Below are positions 9,006 to 24,000 of a stretch of DNA of 64,000 bases, in pieces. Made by a program: the position numbers and the translations under genes. Each line of letters opens with the position of its first letter. Position 1 is the first letter of the stretch. The notes beneath the pieces were generated by a model, which was given only the letters and a program-made list of their open reading frames with translations, made no database searches and was not told where the DNA came from. Source of the DNA: Pedobacter steynii (GTDB taxonomy: Bacteria; Bacteroidota; Bacteroidia; Sphingobacteriales; Sphingobacteriaceae); NCBI RefSeq assembly GCF_900103665.1, contig NZ_FNGY01000007.1, positions 248,001 through 312,000 on the forward strand, given 5' to 3'.

Positions 9006-12000
9006 TGAACGGCGGGATGCACCCTGATATTCCGCATCGAGGAACTGATCGAGTTCTTCATTGCTGATCTCTTCCCCTAAATGGTAATCTGAAGGGGTAA
9101 ACACAGGTTCAGCTACGGCAACACAATGGCTGATCAGATCTCTTAAATGAGCCAGGTAATTTTCTGCCATGGTGGCGATGGCTTCCGGATTGAAATGGCG
9201 ACTGCTATAGCTCCAGCTCATCTGCAATTCTCCGCCCTGAATCTGACTGTTCACACTGATCAGTTCCCTCACAGAATGTCCATCAGCAATGGATTTCCCA
9301 GAGGATTCCGGCGCACCGGAAAGTAAAGTATCTTCCGCTTCACTTACGAGGTTATCCAGTTGTCCGAGGTAATTGAATTCTACTTCCCATGGATCTTTGC
9401 CCTGCAATGCAGGCGCTTTGTCCAGGTATTTTAACACACCATATCCAAGCCCTTTATCAGGAACCTGACGCAATTGTTCTTTTAAATTCTTCAGTAAAGA
9501 AGCAGTAATTCCATTGAAAACGGTCTCTCCATTAGAAGAGATATTTCCATTGGAAGCAGGATCTTCATTAGAAGAGGTATTTCCATTGGAATTGATGTGT
9601 CCGTTAGTAGAAACGTCCAGGACCACAGGATATAAACTGGTAAACCAGCCTACTGTTCGACTGATATCGATCGCTCCGCCGATGTCTTCACGGCCATGGC
9701 CTTCCAGGCCAATCACTACCCGCGAATTTCCATTCCATCCGGCTAAAGTTAAGGCCAGTGCAGACAACAAGAGGTCGTTAATTACGGTATGGTAAGCACG
9801 TGGCGCATCCTGTAGCAACTGACGGGTAAAGACCGCATCCAGGCTAACCTGATGTTGTGCGATGTCTTTTTTGGTCAGTATTTCCCTCCAGTTATACGTG
9901 GTTTTAAGTCCCCCTGCCGATGTCGACATACCAGTTCCTGCCTGTGCCGAAGTCCAGTAAGCCAGTTGATTTTGCACTTTTTTCCGGTTGCCATAACCCT
10001 GCAAGGCGGTATGCCACTGACGATAAGAAGCCGTTTTATAAGCAGGAAGTGATGAGCCGTTTAACAACAATTCCAGATCCTCCAACAGGATTCTCCAGGA
10101 TACTCCATCCACCGCAAGGTGATGAATCACCAGCAATAAACGGTTGTCGGTTTCAGCATGAGGGGTCAGGATCAATACTGCCCTGAACACCAAACCATTT
10201 TCCAGATCGAGGCTGGACTGCTGCTGGTCATTGTGTGCTTCAATAGCTTCATGTAATTCTGCTATAGCAAGTGCAGAAAAATCAGTGACTTCCAATGCAG
10301 TGGTATCCGCACTATACTGTTGCTCCCAGCCGCTTTCAGTGGAAACATAGCGGAAACCTAAAGCATCATGGCTTGCCCCAAGCTGATTAACCGCTGCAGC
10401 CAATTTTTCCAGACTTACGCTCTTCTTCACTTTAAGCAGAACAGACTGGTTATAATGAGACAAATCCGGAGAAGCAGATTCAAAATAATGCTGTTGAATC
10501 GGCAGCAAACCACTTGATCCTTCCAGTTTTCCTTGTTCTCCCGATGCGGCACCCAAAGCTTCCGTTGACAAACGGAGAGATAGACCAGCAATCGTCTGAT
10601 GCTGGAACAAATCTCTTGGATGAAGGTTAAATCCTGCACGGCGGGCACGGCTCACCACCTGAATGGTGATGATCGAATCGCCTCCCAGTTCAAAGAAATT
10701 ATCATAAATACCTACTTCTGGCAGGTGTAACAGCTCTTGCCAGATTCCAGCAAGCAATTGTTCCTGTTCGTTGCGCGGTGCCACATAGGTATGACTTTGT
10801 AAAACCGCCTGTTCCGGCTCAGGTAAGTTCTTGCGGTCGATCTTGCCGTTGCCGGTTAAAGGCAATTGCTCCATCGCCACAAACCAGCCTGGAACCATAT
10901 ATTCCGGCAGCTGACTTTTCAGCCAGGCCACCGTCTGTTCTCTGTTAAATTCAGCTTCGCTCACTACGTAAGCCACCAAGCGTTTATTCCCGCTTTCATC
11001 GGTTTTCACTACCACTGCGGCCTGAATGATGCCTGCTGCCTGCTGAATCACCGTCTCAATCTCTCCAAGTTCAATCCGGAAACCACGGATTTTCACCTGG
11101 TCATCGATACGGCCAAGGTATTCAATCGTACCATCAGAAAGCCAGCGGCCAAGATCACCAGTCCGGTACATCCGGTTTTCCGGAGCTTCAAACGGGCAGG
11201 ATACAAATCGGGAAGCTGTCAGATCCGGGCGGTTCAGGTAACCCCTCGCCACGCCAATCCCGCTCACACAAATCTCTCCGGGAACTCCTGCCGGACACAA
11301 TTGTCCGGAGTTGGAAATCACATAGATCCGCATGTTCTGTACGGGCTTACCGATCGGCACATTGATCCTTTCCGGCGCTTCCCACATGATGTGGTGACAA
11401 ATATCATCAGATGCTTCTGTAGGTCCGTAAGCGTTCACCACCGGAATCCGGCCATAGTCTTTATGGGCAAACCATTGTACCAGTAAAGGCTGGCTTACCG
11501 CTTCACCCGTTACAAGTAAATAGCGCAACTCATGTAGGGTAGCCGGGATGTTTTCCTGCAACACTGCAGTCAGATAAGAAGGAACGAGTTCCAGAATCGT
11601 AATCCTGTCGTTCTCCACCTGCTGAATTAGTTTTGCCGGTTCCAGCAGTTGTGCGGAAGAATAAATCACGGTAGTACCGCCAACCATTAAGGCAGAAAAC
11701 AACTGCCATACTGAAATGTCAAAAGTATAAGATGCGGTAAAGGCAACCACAGTACTTTCATTGAGTTCCAGGTCATTGACCTTCGCATACAGGTGGTTCA
11801 ACATCCCTGCATGCTCAATCATTACCCCTTTAGGTTTTCCGGTAGAGCCGGAAGTATAAATCACATAAGCCAGATCGCCAGGCGCAGCAGGCTGTACAGG
11901 AACAGAATTCTCCCAGGTCCGGATTTGCTCCCAGTCGGCATCGATCAAGACCGCATCCAGTGTAGCAAAGGCTTCGGTTGAAGCTTTCAGTTCAGCACTG

Positions 12001-15000
12001 GTCACGACAACTGTGGCCTGAGTATCTTCCAGCATAAAGCTGATCCGTTCTGCAGGATAAGCAGGATCGATCGGCACATAGGCCCCTCCTGCTTTCATGA
12101 TGCCCAAAATGGCTACCGCCATTTGCTCTGAACGTTCCAGACAAACCGGAACGAGGCTGTCCTTTCCGATCCCTTTATCGCTCAGGTAACGTGCAAGCTG
12201 ACCGGCACGTTCGTCCAGTGCTTTATAGGTATACACCTGATCTTCAAACACAATGGCATTTACATAAGGACTTAGGAAGGCCTGTCTTTCAAAAAGGCTG
12301 ATGGCAGTTTCGGTATGCGGATAAACTGTTTCTGTGGCATTGAACTGGCCAAGTAACTGCTCCATTTCTTTGCCATCCAACATTTCCAGTGCTCCGGTTG
12401 GAACAGCAGGATTTTGAACCGCAGCTTTTAGTAAGGTTTCAAAATGTCTGCTAAATTTCTCTATTGTTGCTGCCGTGTATAAGTCTGTACAATAAGTGAT
12501 ATAACCGTTCAAAATGCCATTGCTTTCCAGCATATTGACCGTCATGTCGAACTGTGCCGTTGCGATGTCGACTGTTTCTGTAGTCAGCTCCAGCTCTCCC
12601 AGACTCAGTTCCGGTACTTCCGGCGTATTGTGCAATTCAAACATCACCTGGAATAAAGGCGTACGGCTGAGGTCTCTCTCTTTTACCACCGCTTCCACCA
12701 CTTTTTCAAATGGCAATTCCTGATTTTCATAAGCGTTCAGCGTGGTTTCTTTCAGCTGCTGCAGGAAGTCAATAAAGGAATTCGTTGGTTCATACTCACT
12801 GCGTAAAGCAAGGGTATTCACAAAAAAGCCGATCAGTCCTTCTGTTTCCTCTTGTCCCCTTCCTGCAATGGAACTGCCCACACAGATATCTGTTTGTCCG
12901 CTGTAACGGGCAAGCAGGACTTTAAATGCTGTTAGCAAAGTCATGAACAAGGTTGCCTCCTGCTGACGTGAGATCAAATGTAACTGCCCCAGCAACTCCG
13001 CAGAGAGTGCAAAAGTGTGTATCGCAGCGTTTTTACTTTGCAATGAAGGACGCTGGAAATCTGTTGGCAGCTGCAGGGCTTCTGTACCCTTAAGTTGTTC
13101 TTTCCAGTAATTCAACTGCTTGCTGAGTAATTCCGGTGTCAGGTGCTTCCGTTGCCAGATGGCAAAATCTGCATACTGAATTTGCGGTGCAGGCAATTCG
13201 TTTGATTTACCACTTGAAAAAGCTTCGTAATACGCAGCAAGTTCATTCACAAGAATAGACACAGACCAGCCATCGGAAGCAATATGGTGCATCGTCAGGA
13301 TCAGTACCGCATCCCATTCGCCCAATAAGATCAGGCGGGCACGAAGCATGTGATCTGTTGCCAGGTCAAAAGGCTTCATCGTAAATTCGGAAAGAACCGC
13401 AGGCAACAGGCTCGCATCTTCCTGCTCTTTTGCAGAAAGTTCAATAGATTCCATTTGCCATAAATCTTCTCCCAGAACCTCCTGACGCGCTTTACCATCT
13501 TCTTCCAGGATCACGGTCCGCAGGACTTCATGACGGTTCACAATCTGGCGGATTGCCTGTTCCAGTGCAAAGCGGTTCAGATAACCTTTTAGCCTTAATG
13601 CTGCAGGAATGTGATACTGGATACTGCCTTCCAACTGGTCAATAAACCAGAGTCTTTCCTGGTTAAAGGACAGCGGAATGTGCTCCGGCCTGACTTGTTT
13701 TTCAATACTTTCTCTAAGTAGCTGAGGAGTCTGTTGCTCCAGATAAGCGGCTAAGCCGGCAATATCAGGATAGGTAAACAGGCTCTTCACTGCGATTTCT
13801 GTCTGTAATATTTTCCGCGATGCCGAGATCAGGCGCATGGCGAGCAGGGAATCTCCGCCAAGGTCGAAGAAGTTATCGTGGATACCGACCTTTTCTACCT
13901 GGAGCAGCTCTGTCCAGATGCCAGCCAGGGCCAGTTCTGTTGCGCTTCGTGGCGCTTCATACTGTCCGGTTAAACCGTTATTGGCATCTACCTCCGGCAG
14001 CAATTTCCGGTCTACTTTACCATTGCTGGTCAGCGGGAATTTGTCCAGTGATGCCCATAACGCAGGAACCATATATTCCGGTAAACGTGCTTTCAGGAAG
14101 TCTATGAGGGCTTCCCGGTTAAAGTCCCCTTCGGGTATTAGATAAGCGACCAGTTGTTTATGTCCGCGATGATCCGGACGGGCCATTACTACGGCCTGTT
14201 TTACCAGATCACTTTGCTGTAATACGTTTTCAATTTCACCCAGCTCGATGCGGTAACCACGGATTTTCACCTGGTCATCGATACGGCCAAGGTATTCTAT
14301 GTTGCCATCTGGTAACCAGCGTGCAAGGTCTCCACTTCGGTATATTCTGCGGTATTCTTCCTGATCAAAAGAAAGGTTCTGATCTGTCACAGATCCATGG
14401 TTGAAAGCATTTTTATAACCAGAAACTATTTCCTTAAAAAAAGGATTTGGGACAAACTTTTCGGCAGTCAGCTCCGGGCGGTTTAAATAACCCCTTGCCA
14501 ACCCTGCACCACTGATACAAAGCTCTCCGGGAACACCAACAGGACTCAACTGGTTGGCGGCATTCAGGATATAGACCTGGGTATGACTTACCGGAATCCC
14601 GATTGGCGGCGCCAGTTCGCTGTTTCCGGCAAGCAGTTCATAACTTGTCGTCACCACGCTGTTTTCCGTTGGCCCGTAATTATTCACAACTTTATACCCT
14701 AATCCTTCCAGCGAAATCGCCGATAAACGGTCTCCACCAGCAAGCAGGTATTTTAAAGCCAAATCACGTCCCCTGCTTTCCGTTACAAATTCCGGAATCA
14801 ACACCGTAGATAAAAAGCTATGGGTTACTCCTGACTGGCTATAATAATCAACCAGCCCCGAAGGTGATAACCGCAGTTCATCATCAATGATATGCAGGCT
14901 TGCTCCGGCAACCAATGTTGGCCAGATTTCCCATCCAAAGGCATCAAAACCAATTCCTGCGGCAGCAGTACTTACACTTTGCTGATTCAGTTCATAACGT

Positions 15001-18000
15001 TCCAAATGCCAGCTCAGTAAATTAGAAAGACCAGCATGGGTAATCTCTACCCCTTTAGGTAAACCGGTAGAACCGGAGGTATAAATCACATAAACCAAAT
15101 CAGATAAACTGATCAGTTGTTCCGGTGCAGTGACCGAATATTCTTCCGTTAACGACCCAAAATCAGCCGAATCCAGAACTTCAATACCTTCAGGAATTTC
15201 AAGGTGGGCAAACAGTTCTTCATTGCTGATCAGTACATCAGACCCACTATCGGAAAGCATATATCCGATACGCTCTGCCGGATAACCCGGATCGATCGGA
15301 ACATAAGTCCCCCCTGCTTTCAGGATCCCCAGCATACTAATAATAACTGCGGCAGATCTTTCCAGACATACAGCAACCAACACACCAGTGCCTACTCCAT
15401 GATCGCGGAGGTAATGTGCCAGACGGGAAGATTGTTCGTCCAGTTCCTGATAACTAAGCTGTTCATTTCCGCAAACAATTGCGGGATGTGCAGGCGATAA
15501 AGCAGCTGCTTTTGCAAAACGTGCAACCACATCAGCTGTCGGCAATGCCGAAATGCTTTTTGCATTGAAATCCTGCAACAATTCCTGCCGCTGCGCAGCA
15601 GAAAGTATTTCTATTTCATTTAATAATACATGATCTGAGGCCACCATGGCTTGTAATGCCTCATTAAAATGTCCGGCTATCGCTTCCATATCGGCAGTTG
15701 CCAACAGGGAACTATTATAGCTGAAGTAAACCGTAATTTCTGCGGCCACCATCACCGCTACGGTAAGCGGGTAATTGGTATGTTGTTCTTTTCTGAAATT
15801 TTCGACGTTCAGGCTAAGTGCCTGACCTGTTTCAGGAGCAGAAGGATAATTTTCATAGACGAGCAAGCTGTCAAATAAATCGCCCGAAATTCCTGCCCAA
15901 CGCTGTATTTTATTTAAGGAAAGGTGTTGGAATTCCCGGCTTTCCAATTGTTCTTTCTGAATGCACTGCAACCAGTCTGCTACCGTTTGTTGCCCCTCAA
16001 CAGTAATGTGGAAAGGCAAAGTATTGATGTACATGCCGACGGCACGTTCCACCCCAGGTAAGCGGTCGGGCCTGCCCGATACGGTAATTCCGAAAGTCAC
16101 TTCCTGCTGTCCGGTATACCGATGCATCAGATAAGCCCATACGCCTTGCATCAGGGTATTCATCGTGATGCGCTGACGTTGGCTATAGCGCGACAAACGG
16201 TTCAGGATGCCTGCATCCAACTGCAACACATGCGTCCGGTAATCTCCGATTCCTTTATTCCGATCGGCCGTAGAACTGATGAATGGCAATAAGCTGCCTT
16301 CAGAAACTTTCGACAGGTAATTTCTCCAGTAAGCTTCCTCTTTCTCCTGATCAGACTGTTCGGTATAGCGGATATAATCCTCATAGCGGTCTTCTGCAGG
16401 CGATGGCAATGGTTTCCCGGCAAGCAATAACTCATAATTTGCCAGTAAGCCTTCCATCAATACCGGCATAGACCATCCGTCGAGAATGATGTGGTGATAG
16501 GTCCAGCACAGGTGCTGCTGCTGATCATTCAAGCGGATCAGGCAGATGCGCATTAAGGGGGCAGTACTAAAGTCAAAACCTTTGAGTAAATCTGCCGCTT
16601 CATAATCCAGGATCGCCTGTTGCTGTGCAACTGCATCTTTATCGCGGTAATCCAATAAAGTCAGCGGAACCGTTACATTTTTATAGACAGCCTGTACCGG
16701 AATGGCAAAGGCATCGGTATAGAAAGCAGTCCTCAGGATGCTGTGTTGTTTTAGCAAATGGTTCCAGCTGCCGATAAAGGCATCCACATTCAGTCCCGAC
16801 AATTCTCCGGAAAACTGTTCCACATAAGCATGTGCGGTATGGTCAAACAATCCATGGAACAACATTCCTTCCTGTAAACCACTTAAACGGTACACACTTT
16901 CTATTTCAGTTCTGCGCGCTTTCCCCTCAGTTCCTTCTGTTTTCCCCTCCACCTCTTCCTCCATAAAACGGTCCAGCTCTTCAATACTAACCACTCCGTT
17001 CAGGCCAAAATCAGCAGGTGTAGCGATCGTTACTTTTTGTGCAACACAATGGTCCAGGATGGCTTTTAAATGTTTTAGATAGGCATCAGCCATTCCTGCC
17101 ACACTTTCTTCATTGAAATGTTTGTTACTGTAGCTCCAGTAGAGCTGCAGGCTATCGCCGAAAATCATTCCGGCAACCGATAAAGGCTGACTAACCGGTG
17201 TTTGATCCGCCGATGCGGCAGCAAAGGAATCCCATTCCGGACGACTAAAATTGCCATGACTGGAACCCGAGCCCGACTGTCCAAGGTAGTTAAACAAAAC
17301 ATCCCATGGATCTTTGTCGGCTTTTGCCGGATTGCTGCCCATGTATTTCCATACGCCATATCCCAGACCTTTATCCGGAATTTGCCGTAATGTTTCTTTC
17401 ACCTGTTTCAGCGAATCCCCAGGTCCATTTTTTGCTTCCAGAAGTACCGGATAGATCGTCGTAAACCAACCCACAGTACGGCTCAGATCTATATTTGAGG
17501 CAATGTCTTCACGGCCATGCCCTTCTAATCCGATAGATACCGTTGCCGTTTCATTCCATTCCGCTAAAGTCAGCAGCAAAGCTGTTAACAAAATGTCGTT
17601 GATTTCCGTGCGGTAGGCTTTTGAAGCTTCCCTTAAAAGCCGGTCGGTATACACCGGGTCGAGTTCAACTTTATAGCTGTTTATCTCTCCCAGACGGAGC
17701 TGCCCTTCCGGTTGTTTATCCGTTCTCAAAGGCACAAATGCCTTGCTGATCTCTTCCCAATAGCTTTGCTGCGCAAGGAATTTCTTCCCCTGACCATAGC
17801 TATTTAAAGCATGATACCATTGTCTGTAGGCACTGGTTTTGGCACCCAATACTACCGATGCCGGTTGTCCGGCATGTTGCAGCAGGAGTTCCAGATCTTC
17901 AGAAAGGATGCGCCAGGAAACGCCATCTACCGCCAAATGATGAATGATGAAACACAGTTGATGTGTTTCCACAATGGATGGCGACAGGAATAACAAGATC

Positions 18001-21000
18001 CTGCATAACACCCCTTTTTCAATATCCAGTCTTTCCTGATTTTCCAGCGTACGGATGGCGACCTCTTTATGGAAGTTCTCCTGATCCAGGAATTGCAGGT
18101 CGATGACTTGCAGCTCCGGCAATTGCTCCGTATAAGTCTGGGTCCAGAAACCGTCTTTTTCCTGATACGCAAAGCGGATCGCATCGTGATAACTGATCAG
18201 CTCTGTTACTGCTGCAAAAAGTACTTTCAGGTCCGTATCTTTAACCAAAGAGAAGCTCAGTTGCTGGTTATAATAAGACCTGGCAGGATTTTCTGCCTGC
18301 AGGAAGCGTTGCTGAACCGGCAATAATCCGCTGCTTCCCGATAACAATCCTTGTTCTGAATCTACTGTTGCACTTTGCTGAACTGCCAGCTGTGCCGCCA
18401 GACGTGCAACCGTCTGAGCGGTAAATATATCTTTCGGGTTCAGTTCATATCCTTTGCGTCTGGCACGGCTCACGACCTGAATCGTGATGATGGAATCTCC
18501 GCCCAGCTCAAAGAAGTTGTCGTGAACCCCGATTTTGTCCAGTCGCAGGACTTCCTGCCAAATGGTTACAAGGGCCTGTTCTGTTTCATTGCGTGGTGCA
18601 ACATAATCGCTGACTAGCAAAGCATTGATATCCGGTTCCGGCAATGCCCTTCGGTTTACCTTTCCATTTGCCGTCAGCGGAAGTTTTTCCAAAGCCACAA
18701 AAAGCATGGGAACCATATAATCCGGTAACCTGGTTTTCAGGTAAGTCAGGATCGCTTCTTTATCAAAAGTCCCTTCCGGTACGATATAACCTACCAAACG
18801 TTTGTTTCCAGCTTCATCAGCTCTCGCCAGGACGACTGCCTGATCGACCAGTTCACAAGCCCTTAATGCCGTTTCAATTTCACCAAGCTCAATCCGGTAT
18901 CCCCTGATCTTCACCTGATCATCGTTCCTGCCGATGAACATGATGTTTCCATTCGGCAGGTATTTCACGGTATCGCCCGTGCGGTAGAAACGCATGCCGC
19001 TCTCCGGAGCAAAAGGATCTGTAATGAATTTTTCCGCAGACAGGCTTTCGTTATTCAGGTAACCCTTTGCAACGCCATATCCACCGATCAGCAATTCTCC
19101 AGGCACCCCTACCGGACATAAATGTCCGTTGGCATTAACCACGTAGACTTTGGTATTTGAAAATGGCTTCCCGATTGGGATATTTTCCTGATCTGTATAA
19201 ATATTTTTCACCACATGAAGCAGTTTACCGATCGTGGTTTCGGTAGGTCCGTAATGGTTGACCACCATACAGTTGCTTCCTGACTGCCTGATCTGCTGAA
19301 CCAGTTCTCTGGAAAGTGCTTCTCCTCCAAAAATGAGGAGTTTTTCCGGCAGGAGCAGAAAATCAGGTGTAGAGAGTGCTTTCCAATGTGAAGGCACAAT
19401 TTTAATGCAATCTACCGGATGTTGAGAAAGATAACTTTTCAATTCATCAGGGTCATTGACGGCTGCTTTAGAGAAGACATGCAAAGCCCCACCATTTCGC
19501 AATGCGGTAAATAAAACCGTATTTCCAAGGTCGGTGGCAATGCTCGACATCAGACCGAAAGAGCGGCATTCCAGAACCGGAAGCGCATCCTGTAAACCCG
19601 CCATATAATCCGACAGGTTATGGTGGCTCAGCAATACCCCTTTCGATTTTCCGGTACTTCCCGAAGTATAAATCACATAAACCAGATCGGTCTTAGTTAC
19701 CTTTACTGCCGGAGCATGAACCGGATAGCTGTTCCACAAACCGGCTTCCGAATCCAGGCTTAGCACCTGATCATCGGAAAGCGACAATAATGGTTTACAG
19801 GCGGCACTGCTCAGGGCGATGGTAGCTCCTGTATCTTTCAGCATATGGCTGATCCTATCGGCCGGGAAATCCGGATCGATCGGTACATAGGCTGCTCCAG
19901 CCTTTAAAATTCCCATCAGACCGACGATCATGTTCAGCGAACGTTCGATGCACAATGGCACTAATGCGCCTTTCTGAACGCCTTTATCAATCAGGTAATG
20001 CGCCAACTGGTTGCTTCGCTCGTCCAGTTCCTGATAGGTCAGGGATTCCTGTTCGTACATCAGCGCGGTAGCTTCCGGAGTACGGATTACCTGTTCCGTA
20101 AATAAATCTACAAAAGTGAGTTCTTCGCGATAGGTAACTGCTTTCTGACTAAAGCTTGTTATTTCCTGAAGCTCAGTTGCGCCGAGCAGGCTCAATGAAC
20201 GCGGACTAATCACTGCTCCTGAAGCGAGCTGTAGCAAGACCTGTTCAAAATGTTTTGAAATCATGTTTACCTGACGTTCGTCCAGTAATTCCTTGTTGTA
20301 TTCAAAACGAATGTGGATCTCTGCTCCGGCCATGATCACCAGCCATAAAGGATAATTGGTTTGTGAAGTGATCGAAGCATCTTCCATCTTCAGTTGCCAT
20401 TTCCGGCCTTCCAACACTTCCGTTACCGGATAGTTTTCAAATACCAGTAAGGTATCAAACAGTTCTCCCTCTACTGCTGCCAAGCGCTGCAGCTCATTTA
20501 ATGGGGTATATTGGTATTCGCGGTTCTGTAATTGTTCCGTTTGGATCGACTGAAACCATTCCGAAAGCGGGTTGTCAGCCACTTTCACAAACAGTGGTAA
20601 GGTATTGATGTACATTCCTACCGCCTGTTCAATTCCTGTTAAAGCTTCCGGGCGACCCGATACGGTGACGCCGTAAACGACGTCCGGGCGACCGGTATAG
20701 TGAGACAAAAGACAGGCCCAGACACCTTGCATTAAGGTGTTCAACGTAATGTGATTGCGTTGTGCATAGGCAGATAGCAGGGCAGTTGTTTCTTTGCCGA
20801 CAACCCTCTCTTTCAGACGGTAAGTTCCGATTCCCTTACTACGGTCGGCGGTGGTGCCGACAAATGACAGTAAGCTTCCTTCCTGAACAGGCTCCAGGTA
20901 ATTTCGCCAATGGTTTTCGGCTTTCCCCTGATCGTCTTGCTGCAGGAAGCGGATGTAATCTTCGTAACGGTCTTCCTTTAGCAAAGGCAAAGCATTTCCG

Positions 21001-24000
21001 CTGATTAATTCTTCATAAGCTTCCAGTAATTCCTGCAATAAGACCGGTACAGACCAGCCATCCAGTAAGATGTGGTGGAAGCTCCAAAGCATATGGGTAC
21101 GTTGCTCATCCAGACGCGATAAGCAGATGCGCATCAAAGGAGCCTGTGTAAAGTCAAAGCCTTCCAGACGGTCTGAGGCCGCATAGTCATGCAAAGCCTG
21201 TTGCTGTGCCGCAGCATTCAGATGGCGGTAATCAAAAACAGACATCGGTAAAGTCAGTTCTTTATACACGCATTGCACCGGAATGTTAAAAGTATCATAA
21301 TAGAAAGCACTTCTCAGGATGGTATGCCTGCGCATCACCCAATTCCAGCTTTCCATCAGCAGCGTTTCATTTACGGAAGTCAGTACGGTATTGAACTGCT
21401 CCACATAATTTCCGGCAGCAGCATCATAGAGTCCATGAAATAACATCCCCGACTGAAGCCCGCTTAACGGGTACAACCGATCGATCAGGGTTCTTCGTTT
21501 TTTACCATGAGCACTTCCGCTACCGGGAACATTGGCGTTAGCGGGAACATTTTCTTCAAGAAAACGGTCCAGTTCCTGGTAAGTCATCACTTTACCCAAT
21601 CCGTAATCGGAAGGCGTAGCAAGCGGACTGCTTACTGAAACACAATGGTCAATCAGGGCATTCAGGTGCTGAAGATAGCTTTCGCCGATGCGCTCAATAC
21701 CTTCGACAGTAAAATGTTTGGTGCTGTAGCCAATGTCTATGATCAGTTCTCCGTTGCGGACCATGCTGTTGATGGCCAGCTTGTCCTGGAAAATAAAATC
21801 TCTACCTACGGAAGCACCTGCGTCTTCAGTAGCAATAGACAGGTGTCCGACTCCGCCTGCGGCATTGTCCACTTGTCCTAAATAGTTAAATACGACATCC
21901 CATGGGTTTTTGCCCTGCAGGGATGGAGATTGATTAATGTATTTCAACACGCCGTAACCAATCCCCTTTTCAGGGATCAGGCGCAGTTGTTCTTTGGTGT
22001 TTTTAAGGACATCAGCTGCTCCTTTTTCGGTACCGATGGTTAACAGTACAGGATACAAGGCCGTAAACCAGCCTATTGTCCGGCTGATATCCGCAGCCTC
22101 AGAAATGTCTTCCCGGCCATGGCCTTCCAGCCCGATGGAGATCCGGGTACTTTCATTCCATTCTGTTAAAGTAAGGGCCAGAGCGCTCAGCAAAATGTCA
22201 TTGATCTCGGTATGGTAAGCTTTCGGTGCTTCCTGTAATAAGCTGGAAGTTTGCAGCGCATTTAGCGTTAATATATAACTGGCAGTATCGCCTGAGCTGA
22301 TCGCTGTGAGGTCTTCTTTTTCCGTTTTTAATGGCAGGTATTGGGTTGTTGTAGTTTTCCAGTAATTTTCCTGATTCAGTAGCGCCGGGCGCTTACTATA
22401 AGTCTCCAGTGCTCCCGCCCATTGGCGGTAAGCATAACTTTTAGCAGCAGTTAAAACCGGATTTTCTGAAGGACCTTCGGGCAAGTTTTCGGCAGGACCT
22501 TCCATCAAGAGTACCAAATCGTCCAGTAGGATTCTCCAGGAAACCCCATCAATGGCGAGGTGATGTACCACGATGAGCAAGCGGTCAAAGGACTCCGTTT
22601 CCGGTGTCTTCATCAATAGGGCACGAATCAAAATGCCCTGCTCAATGTCCAGGCTTCCCTGTAAGCGGTTACCTTCCTCCCTGATCGCTTCAGCAAGCTG
22701 ATCCTGGGAAACGTACTGAAGATCTGCAAGCTCCAGTTCTCCTTCATAGGTTCCGTACAACTGAATCCAGCCATCCGGACTTTGCTGATAGCTGAACCTC
22801 AGCGCATCATGGTATTGTATCAATGCTTTAATCGCTTTTTCCAATGCCGGAGCAGCGGTGTTTTTAGCGATATTTAATAAAAGGTGCTGGTTAAAATGTG
22901 AGCTGACCTGTGCGGCATCTCCAAAAAACCATTGTTGTATTGGTAATAAATCACTTTCTCCGCTCAGTAGTCCCTGTTCTCCGGTGATAGATTTAAAGCT
23001 GGATTTTTCCAGCTGAGCAGCCAGTCTGGCCAGGGTCTGATGGATAAACAGATCTCTTGGCTGGAATTCATACCCCGCACGTTTCGCTCTGCTGACTACC
23101 TGTATGGTAATGATGGAATCTCCACCGAGTTCAAAGAAGTTATCGTGGATGCCGACTTTTTCTACGCGGAGTAAATCTGCCCAGATGCTGGCCAGAGCAA
23201 GTTCTGTTGCATTTCTTGGCGCTTCATAATGGTCGGTTAGCGCGGCATTGTTGTCTACCTCAGGCAGCAATTTCCGGTCTACCTTTCCATTGCTGGTCAG
23301 CGGGAATTTGTCCAATGATGCCCATAACGCAGGAACCATATATTCCGGTAAACGTGCTTTCAGGAAGTCTATGAGTGCTTCTCTTTTAAATTCTCCTTCT
23401 GGTATCAGGTAGGCAACCAGTTGTTTATTTCCACGATGATCCGGACGGGCCATTACTACGGCCTGTTTGACCAGATCGCTTTGCTGTAATACGTTTTCAA
23501 TTTCACCCAGCTCGATGCGGTAACCACGGATTTTCACCTGATCATCGATACGGCCAAGGTATTCTATATTGCCATCAGGTAACCAGCGCGCAAGGTCTCC
23601 GCTTCGGTACATTCTGTCATTTCTTTCCTTAAAGAAAGGATTCGGGACAAACTTTTCGGCAGTCAGCTCCGGTCGGTTTAAATAACCCTTCGCCAATCCT
23701 GCACCACCGATACAAAGCTCTCCGGGCACACCAACCGGACTTAACTGGTTGACGGCATTCAGAATATAGACCTGGGTATGGCTTATCGGAATCCCGATTG
23801 GCGGTGCCAGTTCGCTGTTTCCTGCAAGCAGTTCATAACTAGTCGTCACCACACTGTTTTCGGTTGGCCCGTAATTGTTGATGATTTTATACCCTAATCC
23901 TTCCAGTGAAATCGCCGATAAACGGTCTCCACCGGCAAGCAGGTATTTTAAATTCAAATCACGTCCCCTGCTTTCCGCTACAAATTCCGGAATCAGCACG

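Noticed and set aside
10866..11486. 206-codon + strand ORF, and many similar + strand ORFs, inside the NRPS genes
   Set aside because: They lie antisense to intact NRPS domains, have no recognisable motifs, and recur at the same place in repeated modules. They are shadows.
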